Below are positions 1 through 8,178 of a stretch of 64,000 nucleotides of DNA, one piece after another. The position numbers and the translations under genes are program-made. Within the stretch, counting starts at the first letter, position 1, and each line of letters opens with the position of its first letter. This DNA is from Enhydrobacter sp. (lineage in GTDB: Bacteria > Pseudomonadota > Alphaproteobacteria > Reyranellales > Reyranellaceae), in NCBI GenBank assembly GCA_026126105.1, contig JAHCJV010000014.1, positions 1 to 64,000 on the forward strand. The letters are read 5' to 3'. The notes below the pieces were generated by a model. The model saw nothing but the letters and a program-made list of their open reading frames with translations. It searched no databases and was not told the origin of the DNA.

Positions 1-211
1 CAACGTCGGCCGCGAACACCGACGCCTCGCCGCCCTCGGCCCTGATCTGGCTGGCGAGCTTCTCCGCCCGCTCGGCGCTGCGATTGACCAGAACGACCCT
101 GGCGCCCTCGCGCGCGAACAGAATGGCGGTCGCCATGCCGTTGCCGACACCCTCACCGCGCGGCGCGGCGCCCGTGACCACGGCAACCTTGCCCTTGAGA
201 CGATCCGTCAT
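1..211 (-). CDS. SDR family oxidoreductase, N-terminal part (runs off left edge)
   Basis: The first 70 codons of a short-chain dehydrogenase/reductase are present and the rest lies outside the window. The start ATG is at 211. A Rossmann cofactor motif of the TGxxxxGxG kind is visible at residues 13-23 (TGAAPRGEGVG), preceded by the usual KVAVV strand. A basic residue in the second strand (VNRS) hints at NADP preference. The substrate cannot be told from this part. Confidence 0.85.
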   Translation of the reverse strand, partial: MTDRLKGKVAVVTGAAPRGEGVGNGMATAILFAREGARVVLVNRSAERAEKLASQIRAEGGEASVFAADV

Positions 212-264
212 TCCATTGCTCCCGCCATTTTCGTCCAGAGCGGCAAATGCTATGGCTTTGTGCC

Positions 265-744
265 ATGGCCAGCAACGATACCTTCGAAGGCGGCTGCACT
301 TGCCGCCAGGTCCGCTACCGCGTCATGTCCAAGCCGATGTTCGTGCATTGCTGTCATTGCCGCTGGTGCCAGCGCGAGACGGGCACGGCCTTCGCGCTCA
401 ATGCCATGATCGAGGCTGACCGGGTCGAACTGACAGCCGGCGAGCCCGAGCTGGTAAACACACCATCGGCGAGCGGGAAAGGCCAGAAGATCTGGCGCTG
501 CCCGACCTGCAGGATCGCGCTATGGAGCAACTATGGCGGTGCCGGCGACAAGGTGCGTTTCGTGAGGGTGGGCACACTCGACGAACCCGATGCGATGCCG
601 CCCGACATTCATATCTTCACGATGTCGAAGCAGCCCTGGGTGGCCCTGCCGGGCGGCACTCCGGCGATGGCCGAATACTACAGGCCTAAGGAGATGTGGC
701 CGACGGAAAGCCAGGAACGCTTCGCGGCCGTCCGAGGGAAATGA
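265..744 (+). CDS. GFA (CENP-V/Gfa) family zinc protein
   Basis: A 159-residue protein of the glutathione-dependent formaldehyde-activating (GFA) fold. The zinc-binding cysteines are all visible: C11 and C13 in CTCRQVRY, C29/C30/C32/C35 in HCCHCRWC, and C79/C82 in CPTC. The family binds zinc, but most members have no proven enzyme activity, so formaldehyde handling is not implied. I chose the ATG at 265 rather than one six codons earlier because homologues begin close to the first CxC motif. The stop overlaps the next gene by four bases (ATGA), so the two are probably translationally coupled. Confidence 0.85.
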   Translation: MASNDTFEGGCTCRQVRYRVMSKPMFVHCCHCRWCQRETGTAFALNAMIEADRVELTAGEPELVNTPSASGKGQKIWRCPTCRIALWSNYGGAGDKVRFVRVGTLDEPDAMPPDIHIFTMSKQPWVALPGGTPAMAEYYRPKEMWPTESQERFAAVRGK

Positions 745-1223
745 CGCCCGAAACGCGCGATAAGCTTCTGCGCGCCGGCAGCAAGCGCATTGTCGACGCC
801 CTCGCCCGCCGCGGCATTGCGGATTGCGCCGTTGAAAGGCTTCCCGCACGCGATCCTTTCGCCGGATCGGCGAGCCTCAGCCTCGAGACCTGTCGCGCCT
901 ACAGCGTGCTTATCGGGGACGCCGCCGGTCGCACGATCGAGCGTCTTCGACGGCGCGGCATCGCAGGCATCGTCCCTCCCGGCGAGCTGCGCGGTATCCC
1001 GGTCGAAGCAGATGATGCGATCCTGCGCGATCGCGACAGGCTGGTCGTGATCCCCGCAGCGCTCGTCGAGACGGTCGCCGAGGAGGCCGCCGCAGCGGTC
1101 GCCTTCGAGGAATTCACCGCCGATCAGGTCGCCCAGGGGGGCGGTGTCTACGGACTTCACATCCCCAGCGGCGACGGCGCGAAACAGGCGTTCGCTGCCT
1201 GGCGGCGGATCAAGGGCCGCTAA
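741..1223 (+). CDS. short RraA-like protein
   Basis: A 160-residue protein. The C-terminal half (GIPVEADDAILRDRDRLVVIP, then a helix and an EEF...YGLHIP tail) follows the RraA / demethylmenaquinone methyltransferase-like pattern. The middle (DAAGRTIERLRRRGIAGIV) matches its ring-forming core. RraA-like proteins usually run about 210-240 residues, so this one appears to lack roughly 60 residues in two internal blocks, including much of the GxxGxx active-site region, without breaking the frame. It starts in an ATGA overlap with the GFA gene and ends four bases inside the convergent hydrolase. It may be a compact variant or an in-frame remnant. RraA-like folds include RNase E inhibitors and HMG/oxaloacetate aldolases; I cannot assign an activity. 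Confidence 0.6.
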   Translation: MTPETRDKLLRAGSKRIVDALARRGIADCAVERLPARDPFAGSASLSLETCRAYSVLIGDAAGRTIERLRRRGIAGIVPPGELRGIPVEADDAILRDRDRLVVIPAALVETVAEEAAAAVAFEEFTADQVAQGGGVYGLHIPSGDGAKQAFAAWRRIKGR

Positions 1224-2248
1224 GGCTTCTTCCAGTAGTCGGGCAGTTTCGTTGCGAGCCAGCGCGCGAGCGCAGCATTCACGTCGACCGGCATTTCCTG
1301 CGCCATCCAGTGGCCGGACTTCACCACGACCTCGGTAAGATCGGCGCAGTCGCGGCGCATCGGCTCGGCGAGGCGGGAGTGCACGGTCTCGCAGGTCTGG
1401 TCATAGAGACCGTGCAGAAAAAGCACCGGCATCGCGAGCTTGCCCCCGTTGGGCGCGCGTTTGGCGTAAGCGCCGTTGCGCTTGTGGTTCATGTACCAGG
1501 AGTCCGGCCCGAAGAAGCCGTTGCGCGTCAGCGCCGCGACATAGGCTTCCATGTCCGGCTGGGTCAGCACGTCGCCGTCGCGCGGCAGGTCGGGCCAGGC
1601 GCCGCCGCCCAGCCAGCCGCCCGCCTTGCGCACGGCCGCGGTACGCGCCGGCTTGCCGACGGCGTCGGGACTGCCCTTGCGGAACAGCGCCTTCACGACG
1701 TTGCGGATATTGGCCTCGAAGCCCTTGCAGGCCGCATCGAAGCTCTCCTCGTAGAAGAGCTGATAGTCCCACTGACCCGCTGGATACTCTGCCTCGGGAT
1801 AGACCGAGCGGTCGACCAGCGGCACCACCGTGTCGAGCGTGAAGCCCGACGACAGGTACGGCACGCACAGGCTGGCAACACCGACCGTCTTGTCGGCGTG
1901 GTGCGCCGCCATGTTCCAGACGACGGGGCTGCCCCAGTCGTGACCGATCCACACCGCCTTCTCCCGGCCGAGCGAGGCGAGCAGCTCGACCATGTCGGCC
2001 ACGATCAGCTCCTGCGCGAAATCTTCGTGCCGCGTATAGGTGCTCGAACGTCCGTAGCCCCGCATGTCAGGCGCGATGCAGCGGAATCCCAACGCGGCCA
2101 ATGCGGGCAACTGATGCCGCCACGAGAGCGATAGCTCCGGCCAGCCATGGCAGAAGATCAGCGGCGGCCCGTCTTCCGCTCCGCAGGCGAGATAGCCCGT
2201 GGTGTGGCGTGGCGTCTTGACGGTGTGTTCGGTGACCGGGAATGTCAT
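1220..2248 (-). CDS. alpha/beta hydrolase, epoxide hydrolase type
   Basis: A 342-residue alpha/beta hydrolase close to soluble epoxide hydrolases. The oxyanion motif HGWPE is at residues 34-38. The nucleophile elbow GHDWG at 102-106 puts an aspartate (D104) in the nucleophile position, which favours epoxide or haloalkane substrates over esters. A late GHW motif supplies the probable catalytic histidine. No signal peptide is seen, so it is cytoplasmic. The start codon is only 14 bases from that of the divergent crotonase and has no clear Shine-Dalgarno sequence. Confidence 0.85.
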   Translation of the reverse strand: MTFPVTEHTVKTPRHTTGYLACGAEDGPPLIFCHGWPELSLSWRHQLPALAALGFRCIAPDMRGYGRSSTYTRHEDFAQELIVADMVELLASLGREKAVWIGHDWGSPVVWNMAAHHADKTVGVASLCVPYLSSGFTLDTVVPLVDRSVYPEAEYPAGQWDYQLFYEESFDAACKGFEANIRNVVKALFRKGSPDAVGKPARTAAVRKAGGWLGGGAWPDLPRDGDVLTQPDMEAYVAALTRNGFFGPDSWYMNHKRNGAYAKRAPNGGKLAMPVLFLHGLYDQTCETVHSRLAEPMRRDCADLTEVVVKSGHWMAQEMPVDVNAALARWLATKLPDYWKKP

Positions 2249-2262
2249 GACAGGAGGCTCTC

Positions 2263-3075
2263 ATGGACATCGATACCGGCACAAATGAACTTTTGTGCAC
2301 CGTGAAGGACGGCGTGGCGACGATTACGCTCAACCGCCCGGAAGCGCGCAACGCCATGTCGCCCGACCTGACGGCGGCGCTGCGCGCGCAGATCAAGGAA
2401 CGCGGCAACGATCCCGCCGTTGGTGCGCTGCTGATCACCGGCGCCGGCACCGCATTCTGCTCCGGGGGCGACGTGAAAGGCATGGGCGGCCGCGGCCCAC
2501 GCGGCCAGATGAGCTTCGAGGAACGTCTTGCCGACCTGCGCTGGCGCCAGACTGGCCTCACCGGCGCGCTGGTCGCAGTGCGCAAGCCGACGATCGCGGC
2601 GTTACCTGGCGCGGCCGCAGGCGCGGGGCTGGCGATTGCTTTGGCGTGCGACATGCGGATCGCGGCGAAGTCGGCGTTCTGCGCGACGGGCTATGCGCGC
2701 GTCGGCTTGTCGGGCGACTACGGCATCGCCTGGCTGCTCACCCGCACGGTCGGCTCGATGCGGGCACGCGAGCTGATGTTCACCGCCGAGCGGGTCGACG
2801 CCGAGCGCTGCGAGCGGATCGGCCTTGTGAACCGCGTGGTCAACGATTCCAGCCTGCAGGCCGAGGCCTTCGCGCTGGCCAAATCGATCGCCGAGGGCCC
2901 GGCGCTCGCGCTGCGCGCCATGAAGGACAATCTCGACGAGGCCCTGCACATCGACTACGGCACCGCGCTGCACCGCGAGTCCGAGCGGCTGGTTGGATGC
3001 TCGCGCACGGAGGACCACAAGGAAGCAGTCCAGGCCTTCGTCGAGAAGCGCAAGCCGGCGTTCAAGGGCCGCTGA
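2263..3075 (+). CDS. enoyl-CoA hydratase/isomerase family protein
   Basis: A 270-residue crotonase. The CoA oxyanion-hole motif GTAFCSGGDV and the second motif AAGAGLAIALACD are clear. The two glutamates of classical hydratases (GGGCEL and QPEI positions) are not present: the aligned stretches read GAGLAI and GYARVGLSGD. Simple hydration of 2-enoyl-CoA is therefore uncertain, and an isomerase or lyase activity on an acyl-CoA is equally possible. An AGGAGG ribosome site lies just before the ATG. It sits head to head with the epoxide-hydrolase-like gene, which suggests one shared catabolic task. Confidence 0.85.
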   Translation: MDIDTGTNELLCTVKDGVATITLNRPEARNAMSPDLTAALRAQIKERGNDPAVGALLITGAGTAFCSGGDVKGMGGRGPRGQMSFEERLADLRWRQTGLTGALVAVRKPTIAALPGAAAGAGLAIALACDMRIAAKSAFCATGYARVGLSGDYGIAWLLTRTVGSMRARELMFTAERVDAERCERIGLVNRVVNDSSLQAEAFALAKSIAEGPALALRAMKDNLDEALHIDYGTALHRESERLVGCSRTEDHKEAVQAFVEKRKPAFKGR

Positions 3076-3082
3076 TTCTCCG

Positions 3083-3097
3083 CTGTCATCCTGACAG
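3083..3097. terminator. possible hairpin between convergent genes
   Basis: CTGTCA-tcc-TGACAG forms a six-pair stem with a three-base loop in the 28-base gap between two convergent genes. The flanking TCTC/GAGA could lengthen it with a bulge. There is no T-tract, so intrinsic termination is only a guess. Confidence 0.3.
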
Positions 3098-3103
3098 GAG
3101 ACG

Positions 3104-4093
3104 CTAAACGCGTACCGCGCGCTTGCCGCGGTTGGTGCCTTCGAACAGCCCGATCAGCGCCTCGGGAGCGCGCTCGAGCCCGTCGATCACATCTACCATC
3201 GCCTTGATCCGGCCGTCGGCGATCCAGCGGGCCAGACGTGCCTCGGCTTCGGCGCGGCGGTCGTAGAAGTCCATGACGATGAAGCCCTCCATCCTGATCC
3301 GCTTGGTCACGATCAGGCCGGGCACGGCCATCGGGCCGGGCGCGGGCTTCTCGACGTCGTATTGCGAGACGTTGCCGCAACAGGCGATGCGCCCCTTGAG
3401 ATTCATCAACCCGAGCGCCGCGTCGAGCACCGGGCCGCCGGTATTGTCGAAATAGACGTCGATGCCGTCGGGGCACACCGCCCGCAACGCGCGGAAGACG
3501 CCGCCGGCCTTGTAGTCGACCGCCGCATCGAAGCCGAGCTCGCGCACCAGCCAGTCGCACTTGTCCTGCCCGCCGGCCGTGCCGACCACCCGGCAGCCGG
3601 CAATCTTCGCGATCTGTCCGACCATCGAGCCGACCGCACCGGCCGCGGCGGACACAAGCACCGTGTCGCCCGGCTTGGGCTGGCCGACCTCGAGCAGACC
3701 GAAGTAGGCCGTGAGTCCAGTGACGCTGAGCGGCCCGATCAGCATCTCAAGCGGGGCGTCGGTCGTGCGCCTGGTCAGCCGCCGCGCCGGCATCGCGGCG
3801 TAATCCTGCCAGCCCCAGTCACCCTCGACGATGTCGCCCTTGGCAAAGCCCGGAACCTTGGACTCGACGACCTCGCCGATCACGAAACCGCTCATCACCT
3901 GGCCCGGCTCCAGCGCGTCGCGATAGGTCTTGCCCATCATCCAGGCGCGATTGGCCGGATCGAGCGAGAGCATGCGCGTGCGCACCAGCACCTCGCCATC
4001 GTGCGGCACCGGGATCGCCGTCTCGGTCCACTGAAACGTGTCCTTGCCGATCTTTCCGGCCGGCTGCTTGGCGTAGAGCCACTGGCGGTTCAT
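3104..4093 (-). CDS. NADP-dependent zinc-independent MDR oxidoreductase
   Basis: A 329-residue medium-chain reductase of the prostaglandin reductase / CurA type. The N-terminal domain holds LDPANRAWM, as in alkenal/one oxidoreductases. The cofactor domain holds AGAVGSMVGQIAKIAG. Zinc-binding cysteines are absent. It probably reduces the double bond of alpha,beta-unsaturated ketones, aldehydes or enoyl intermediates with NADPH. The start at 4093 (MNRQWLY) fits homologues better than an ATG nine codons upstream, which would run into the preceding crotonase. It is the last gene of a tight minus-strand run from 5871. Confidence 0.85.
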   Translation of the reverse strand: MNRQWLYAKQPAGKIGKDTFQWTETAIPVPHDGEVLVRTRMLSLDPANRAWMMGKTYRDALEPGQVMSGFVIGEVVESKVPGFAKGDIVEGDWGWQDYAAMPARRLTRRTTDAPLEMLIGPLSVTGLTAYFGLLEVGQPKPGDTVLVSAAAGAVGSMVGQIAKIAGCRVVGTAGGQDKCDWLVRELGFDAAVDYKAGGVFRALRAVCPDGIDVYFDNTGGPVLDAALGLMNLKGRIACCGNVSQYDVEKPAPGPMAVPGLIVTKRIRMEGFIVMDFYDRRAEAEARLARWIADGRIKAMVDVIDGLERAPEALIGLFEGTNRGKRAVRV

Positions 4094-4097
4094 GGCA

Positions 4098-4901
4098 TCA
4101 ATCCTTGTAGTTGGCGGCACGCTTCTGGAGGTTCGACATCACCGCTTCGAGCTGGTTGGGCGAGCCGATCAGCTTCTGCTGCTCGACCGATTCGGCCATC
4201 AGGCCGGTGGCCGCGTCGACCGCGACGGCACCGTTCAGGATTCGCTTTGCCGCCCGGATGGCGTCGGGGCTCTTGCCCGCGATCTCCCTTGCCGTCTCGA
4301 ACGCCGCGGCGCGCGGATCGGCCACGACCCTGGTCACGAAGCCGAGCCTTTGCGCTTCCTCGCCGTCGAATACGCGGCCGGTGTAGGTCAGCTCACGCAC
4401 GACATCCTCGCGCGCGAGATGGCGCATGAGCTGGCTGCCGGCGAGATCCGGCACGAGGCCCCACTTGATCTCCATCACCGAGAAGCGGGCATCGGCCGTG
4501 GCGTAGCGCATGTCGGCGCCGAGCATGATCTGGAAACCGCCGCCCAGCGCCACCCCGTGCACCGCGGCGATCACCGGCACCGGCAGCGTGCGCCACTGCC
4601 AGGCGCATTGCTGCGGTCGGTTCGCGATGCCGTGGGTGCGGGTCGTGAGATCGCGCACGCCGGGCACCCCGTCGCCCTTCTCCTTCATCGCGGCAAAGCT
4701 GCCCATGTCGAGACCCGCACAAAAGCCCCTGCCCTCACCCGACAGAACCACACAGCGGAGGCCCTCCATGGCCGAAAGCTGGGCGCCCGCTTCGAGGATG
4801 CCCTCGAACATCGCGGGATCGAGCGCGTTCATCTTGTCGGCGCGGATCAGCCGAACGTCGGCGACGCCGTCCTTGAGGTCGATCGAGACGCGGTCCTTCA
4901 T
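4098..4901 (-). CDS. crotonase family protein, dienoyl-CoA isomerase-like
   Basis: A 267-residue enoyl-CoA hydratase/isomerase. The oxyanion motif is GRGFCAGLDM, followed by VALGGGFQIMLGAD. The active-site loop MEIKWGLVPDLAG has both a glutamate and an aspartate, the arrangement seen in delta3,5-delta2,4-dienoyl-CoA isomerases. Membership of the fold is sure; that specific reaction is inferred. The ATG at 4901 has a strong GGAGGGGG ribosome site and overlaps the preceding small gene's stop (ATGA). The MDR reductase follows four bases downstream, suggesting sequential steps on unsaturated acyl intermediates. Confidence 0.85.
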   Translation of the reverse strand: MKDRVSIDLKDGVADVRLIRADKMNALDPAMFEGILEAGAQLSAMEGLRCVVLSGEGRGFCAGLDMGSFAAMKEKGDGVPGVRDLTTRTHGIANRPQQCAWQWRTLPVPVIAAVHGVALGGGFQIMLGADMRYATADARFSVMEIKWGLVPDLAGSQLMRHLAREDVVRELTYTGRVFDGEEAQRLGFVTRVVADPRAAAFETAREIAGKSPDAIRAAKRILNGAVAVDAATGLMAESVEQQKLIGSPNQLEAVMSNLQKRAANYKD

Positions 4902-5119
4902 TTTTCCCCCTCCGATTTCAGCCAGGCACGCAGGCGCTCCTTTACCTCGTCGGGCGACAGGCGCCTGGGCGGTGCCAGGCTGCCGTCGTCCTTCTTGGGC
5001 CACATCATAACCGCGATCGCACGCTGGATGTCGGCGAACGAGCAATCCTCCGGCAGCCGGTCGAGCAGCGCCCGCACCTGCTCCTTGTCGCTCGGTCTGC
5101 TCGTCGTCGTGTCGTTCAT
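4898..5119 (-). CDS. small acidic protein of unknown function
   Basis: A 73-residue hydrophilic protein. It contains LLDRLPEDCSFADIQRAIAVM, which resembles the short helix-turn motif of small addiction-module-like or hypothetical proteins (PDDCT-DDIQ patterns). The second half is a charged helix (SPDEVKERLRAWLKSE). It overlaps the genes on both sides by four bases (ATGA at each end), so it is very likely translated as part of the TauE-crotonase-MDR operon. No toxin partner is adjacent. Function unknown. Confidence 0.6.
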   Translation of the reverse strand: MNDTTTSRPSDKEQVRALLDRLPEDCSFADIQRAIAVMMWPKKDDGSLAPPRRLSPDEVKERLRAWLKSEGEK

Positions 5120-5871
5120 TTGGCTGCCATCTGCCAGAGACCTTGCGCGATGTATACCGCGCCCAGGGCGAGGATCACCCGCCGCGTCCAATAATAGAAC
5201 TGCTTGTCCGAAAGTCGGTCGAGAAAGCCCCGCGACAACGTCGTGCCGAGCACGGCGAAGGCCGCCGCGTAGGCCATGACGGCCCATTGCTGCCAATCGC
5301 GCCCCGCCGGATCCGCGACCAGCGCACCGAAGTAGACCACCTTGGTCATGTGGCCCAGGACCATGGCCGCCGCCTTGGTCGAGACATTGACCTGCCTCGT
5401 CATGCCGGTGCGCACATAAAAGATATCGAGGAGTGGTCCCGTGACACCCGAGACGAGCTGCAGAGCGCCTCCGATCGCGCCGGCGACAAAAGCCTGCCCA
5501 CGCCGCTCGATATTGGGCGCGAAGGACTGGGGCACGGCAAGAGCGATGAACGGTGTGAGGCCCACGGCCATCAGCACAGTCCATTTGGGCGGCACGAAAG
5601 CGACGGCCGAGAACACGGCCAGCGAGAACGCGGATCCCAAGCCGAAGCCAAGCACGACGCCCCAGTTGATGTGACGACGCCAGAGCCACGACCGCCAGCC
5701 ATTCGCCGCGATCTGGATCACGCCATGGAACACCATCGCAACGGGGACCGGCAGGACCATCAGCAGGAAGCCGATCAGCAGCATGCCGCCAGCCATGCCG
5801 AAGATGCCGGAGATGAAGGAGGTCACCAGGGCGACGACGGCAAGGGCGGCGAGGGTCAGCGGGGTGAACAT
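5116..5871 (-). CDS. TauE/SafE family permease
   Basis: A 251-residue polytopic membrane protein with about eight hydrophobic segments. It has the family's repeated glycine-rich signatures (SGIFGMAGGMLLIG near the start and GALQLVSGVTGP in the second half). The family exports sulfite, sulfoacetate or other small organic anions across the inner membrane, or imports them. It heads a tightly overlapping minus-strand operon with a small protein, a crotonase and a reductase, so it may move an organic acid linked to that pathway. The substrate is not deducible. Confidence 0.85.
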   Translation of the reverse strand: MFTPLTLAALAVVALVTSFISGIFGMAGGMLLIGFLLMVLPVPVAMVFHGVIQIAANGWRSWLWRRHINWGVVLGFGLGSAFSLAVFSAVAFVPPKWTVLMAVGLTPFIALAVPQSFAPNIERRGQAFVAGAIGGALQLVSGVTGPLLDIFYVRTGMTRQVNVSTKAAAMVLGHMTKVVYFGALVADPAGRDWQQWAVMAYAAAFAVLGTTLSRGFLDRLSDKQFYYWTRRVILALGAVYIAQGLWQMAAK

Positions 5872-5944
5872 CGGGGGAGCGGCGTAGCGTAGCCTGCGTC
5901 AGGTGTCGACTGGAGCGACCTGCTTCGTTCGATATAGTGGGGTG

Positions 5945-7387
5945 ATGTCCGATTCTGATCTCCTCTTCACGCCCGCCACCAAAGCCGCTGGTCTCATCGG
6001 CGCGAAGAAGCTTTCGCCCGTCGAATATCTCGATGCTGTTCTGAGCGCCGCCGCAACGACCCAGTCGAAGCTCAACTGCTTCCGCGAGATCATGGAAGAC
6101 GATGCCCGGCGCGATGCCAGACGGGCCGAAGAGGCTGTGATGCGGGGCGATTCGCTGGGCCCGCTGCACGGAGTGCCAGTGAGCGTGAAGGATCTCGTCG
6201 ATGTCAAAGGGGTGCCGACACGGCACGGTTCTGCAATCTTCGAGAGCAATCCTCCGGCAGCGGCAGACGACATCCTGGTGAAGCGCCTGCGCGACGCAGG
6301 CGCGATCGTCTTCGCCAAGGCGACGACGCCGGAGTTCGGCAACAAGGGGCTGACCGACGGACCGTCTTTCGGCATCACGCGCAATCCGTGGAACCTCGAG
6401 CGCACGCCGGGCGGGTCGAGCGGTGGCGGCGCAGCGGCCGTCGCGGCAGGTCTCGGCCCCCTCTCGCTCGGCACCGACGGCGCAGGCTCGGTGCGTGGGC
6501 CGGCCTCGTGCTCGGGGCTCGTCGGCCTGAAACCGACGCTAGGCGTCGTGCCCTACAACACCACGCGCGATGCCTTCGGCAACAACATCTATGCCGGCCC
6601 GCTCAGCCGCACGATCACCGATGCCGCAGTCATGCATTCGGTGCTGGCGGGTCCCAGCGAAAAAGATCCCTGGGCGCTCAGCAGCGCGGGCCAGCGGCCG
6701 CTCTCCCCAAGGCTCTCAGGCGAGGATCTGTCGGGTGTGCGCATCGGCTATGTCGAGCTCTGCGCCAATCCGCGCATCGCCTCGGACGTGCGCACCAACA
6801 CGCGCGCCGCGCTCGCTGTCTGGGAGGCAATGGGCGCCGAGGTCGAGGAGGTCACCGAAAAAATCGACTGGATCGAATACGAGGGCCGCGTCCTCTATCA
6901 AGCCGGCTTCGCGGTGTCCTGCGCGCAGTATCTTCCCAAGTGGGCCAACCAGATGGACCCGGTGACGCTCGCCTTCATGCAGCGCGGCGACACCTTCACG
7001 CTTGCGGACTTCCGCAACGCCCAGTTCGCGCGCACCGTGCTGTTCCGCAAGATCCAGACATTGTTCGAGCGCTACGACTTCATCGTGACCCCGACCAATG
7101 CGCGCACCGCACTCGACGTCACGCACGACGCCGCCAACGACGACGTGATCATAGAGGGTGTGAAATGCGGCATCACGCGCCAGGGCTGGACCTCTTACCA
7201 GTATCCCTTCAACCTCACCGGTCATCCCGCCATGGCCGTGCCATCCGGGTTCGGCGCGGACGGGCTGCCGACGTCGGTCCAGATCGTCGGCAAGTGGCAG
7301 GCCGAGACCGACGTGCTCCGTCTGGGCGCGCTGCTCGAACGGGCGCGACCCTGGGCGCAGCACCGACCGGAATTCCTCACCGCCTGA
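5945..7387 (+). CDS. amidase signature family hydrolase
   Basis: A 480-residue amidase. The Ser-cisSer-Lys triad is visible: K82 in VSVKDLVD, the cis-serine at about 158 in TPGGSSGGG, and the nucleophile S182 in GTDGAGSVR. The C-terminal PFNLTGHPAMAVPSGF is also typical. It hydrolyses a carboxylic acid amide to the acid and ammonia; the natural substrate is open. I chose the ATG at 5945 over one 14 codons upstream because homologues start near SDSDLLF. It is divergent from the TauE operon. Confidence 0.9.
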   Translation: MSDSDLLFTPATKAAGLIGAKKLSPVEYLDAVLSAAATTQSKLNCFREIMEDDARRDARRAEEAVMRGDSLGPLHGVPVSVKDLVDVKGVPTRHGSAIFESNPPAAADDILVKRLRDAGAIVFAKATTPEFGNKGLTDGPSFGITRNPWNLERTPGGSSGGGAAAVAAGLGPLSLGTDGAGSVRGPASCSGLVGLKPTLGVVPYNTTRDAFGNNIYAGPLSRTITDAAVMHSVLAGPSEKDPWALSSAGQRPLSPRLSGEDLSGVRIGYVELCANPRIASDVRTNTRAALAVWEAMGAEVEEVTEKIDWIEYEGRVLYQAGFAVSCAQYLPKWANQMDPVTLAFMQRGDTFTLADFRNAQFARTVLFRKIQTLFERYDFIVTPTNARTALDVTHDAANDDVIIEGVKCGITRQGWTSYQYPFNLTGHPAMAVPSGFGADGLPTSVQIVGKWQAETDVLRLGALLERARPWAQHRPEFLTA

Positions 7388-7474
7388 ATCTTTCGGCAGA
7401 AGCGCCCTTTGATGGCCGTGACCTCGGCGCACAGCCCTCCCGTCTGAGGTTGTTCGATGTGCGGCATTGGATAG

Positions 7475-7490
7475 AGCATCATTTGATGCT
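7475..7490. promoter_or_regulatory. inverted repeat, likely VapB operator
   Basis: AGCATCA-TT-TGATGCT is a perfect seven-base inverted repeat ending 25 bases before the antitoxin ATG. VapBC complexes normally repress their own promoter by binding such palindromes. The function is inferred from position. Confidence 0.5.
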
Positions 7491-7515
7491 AAATCTGTGC
7501 TTCGGGAGATTTGGC

Positions 7516-7713
7516 ATGCGAACTACGATTGCGCTTGATGACGAGCTCGTGGCTCAAGCTCAGGCCTTCACTGGCCTCAGCGAAAAGTCTTCCCTCGTGC
7601 GGGAAGCCTTGAAGGCGCTCATCGAACGGGAGAGCGCACGGCGGCTGGCCCGACTGGGCGGCACGGAGCGGAAGTTGAAAGTACCCCCACGTCGTCGCCC
7701 TGACCGCGCGTGA
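7516..7713 (+). CDS. vapB: VapB-type antitoxin
   Basis: A 65-residue protein beginning MRTTIALDDELVAQA, the ribbon-helix-helix DNA-binding pattern of VapB antitoxins. It is followed by a helix (SEKSSLVREALKALIERES) and a basic C-terminal tail, presumably the part that wraps the toxin. Its stop overlaps the toxin start (GTGA), the standard coupled arrangement. A palindrome just upstream probably serves autorepression. Confidence 0.85.
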   Translation: MRTTIALDDELVAQAQAFTGLSEKSSLVREALKALIERESARRLARLGGTERKLKVPPRRRPDRA

Positions 7714-8069
7714 TTTTGGTCGACACCTCGGTCTGGGTCGACCATCTGCGCGCAGACGACAGCCGGCTCGTGTCGCTGCTTCAGACCGGTCAGGTCCTCA
7801 CCCATCCCTTTGTCATTGGCGAGATCGCCTTGGGGAACCTGAGACAAAGACAAGCAGTGTTGGGCGCTCTGACCAACCTTCCGAAGGCAGCTATCGCCAG
7901 GGATGGCGAGGTCCTTGAATTCATCGGCCGAAATCAATTGGCCGGAACGGGATTGGGATATGTCGACGCGCACTTGCTTGCATCGGCTCTGCTTACGCCC
8001 GAAACCGCCATACTGACTCGCGACGAGCGGCTTCGAGGAGCGGCGATCCGCCTCCAGCTCGCTGCATAG
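7710..8069 (+). CDS. vapC: VapC-type PIN-domain ribonuclease toxin
   Basis: A 119-residue PIN domain with all four acidic metal ligands: D5 (VDTSVWVDHL), E38 (GEIALG), D86 (YVDAHLLASA) and D105 (LTRDERL). Such toxins cleave specific RNAs, often tRNA or rRNA, when freed from VapB. It starts at a GTG overlapping the antitoxin stop by four bases. The intact catalytic residues suggest a functional module. Confidence 0.88.
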   Translation: MILVDTSVWVDHLRADDSRLVSLLQTGQVLTHPFVIGEIALGNLRQRQAVLGALTNLPKAAIARDGEVLEFIGRNQLAGTGLGYVDAHLLASALLTPETAILTRDERLRGAAIRLQLAA

Positions 8070-8178
8070 CGACCTAAATCTGCGCATCGAGACGGTCGTG
8101 CGGCTGATCAAGAAATTCGGCACAACAAAGCCCAACAAGCCGCTAAGCTCTTATGGAAATCCACATTGGGAGGAAAAG

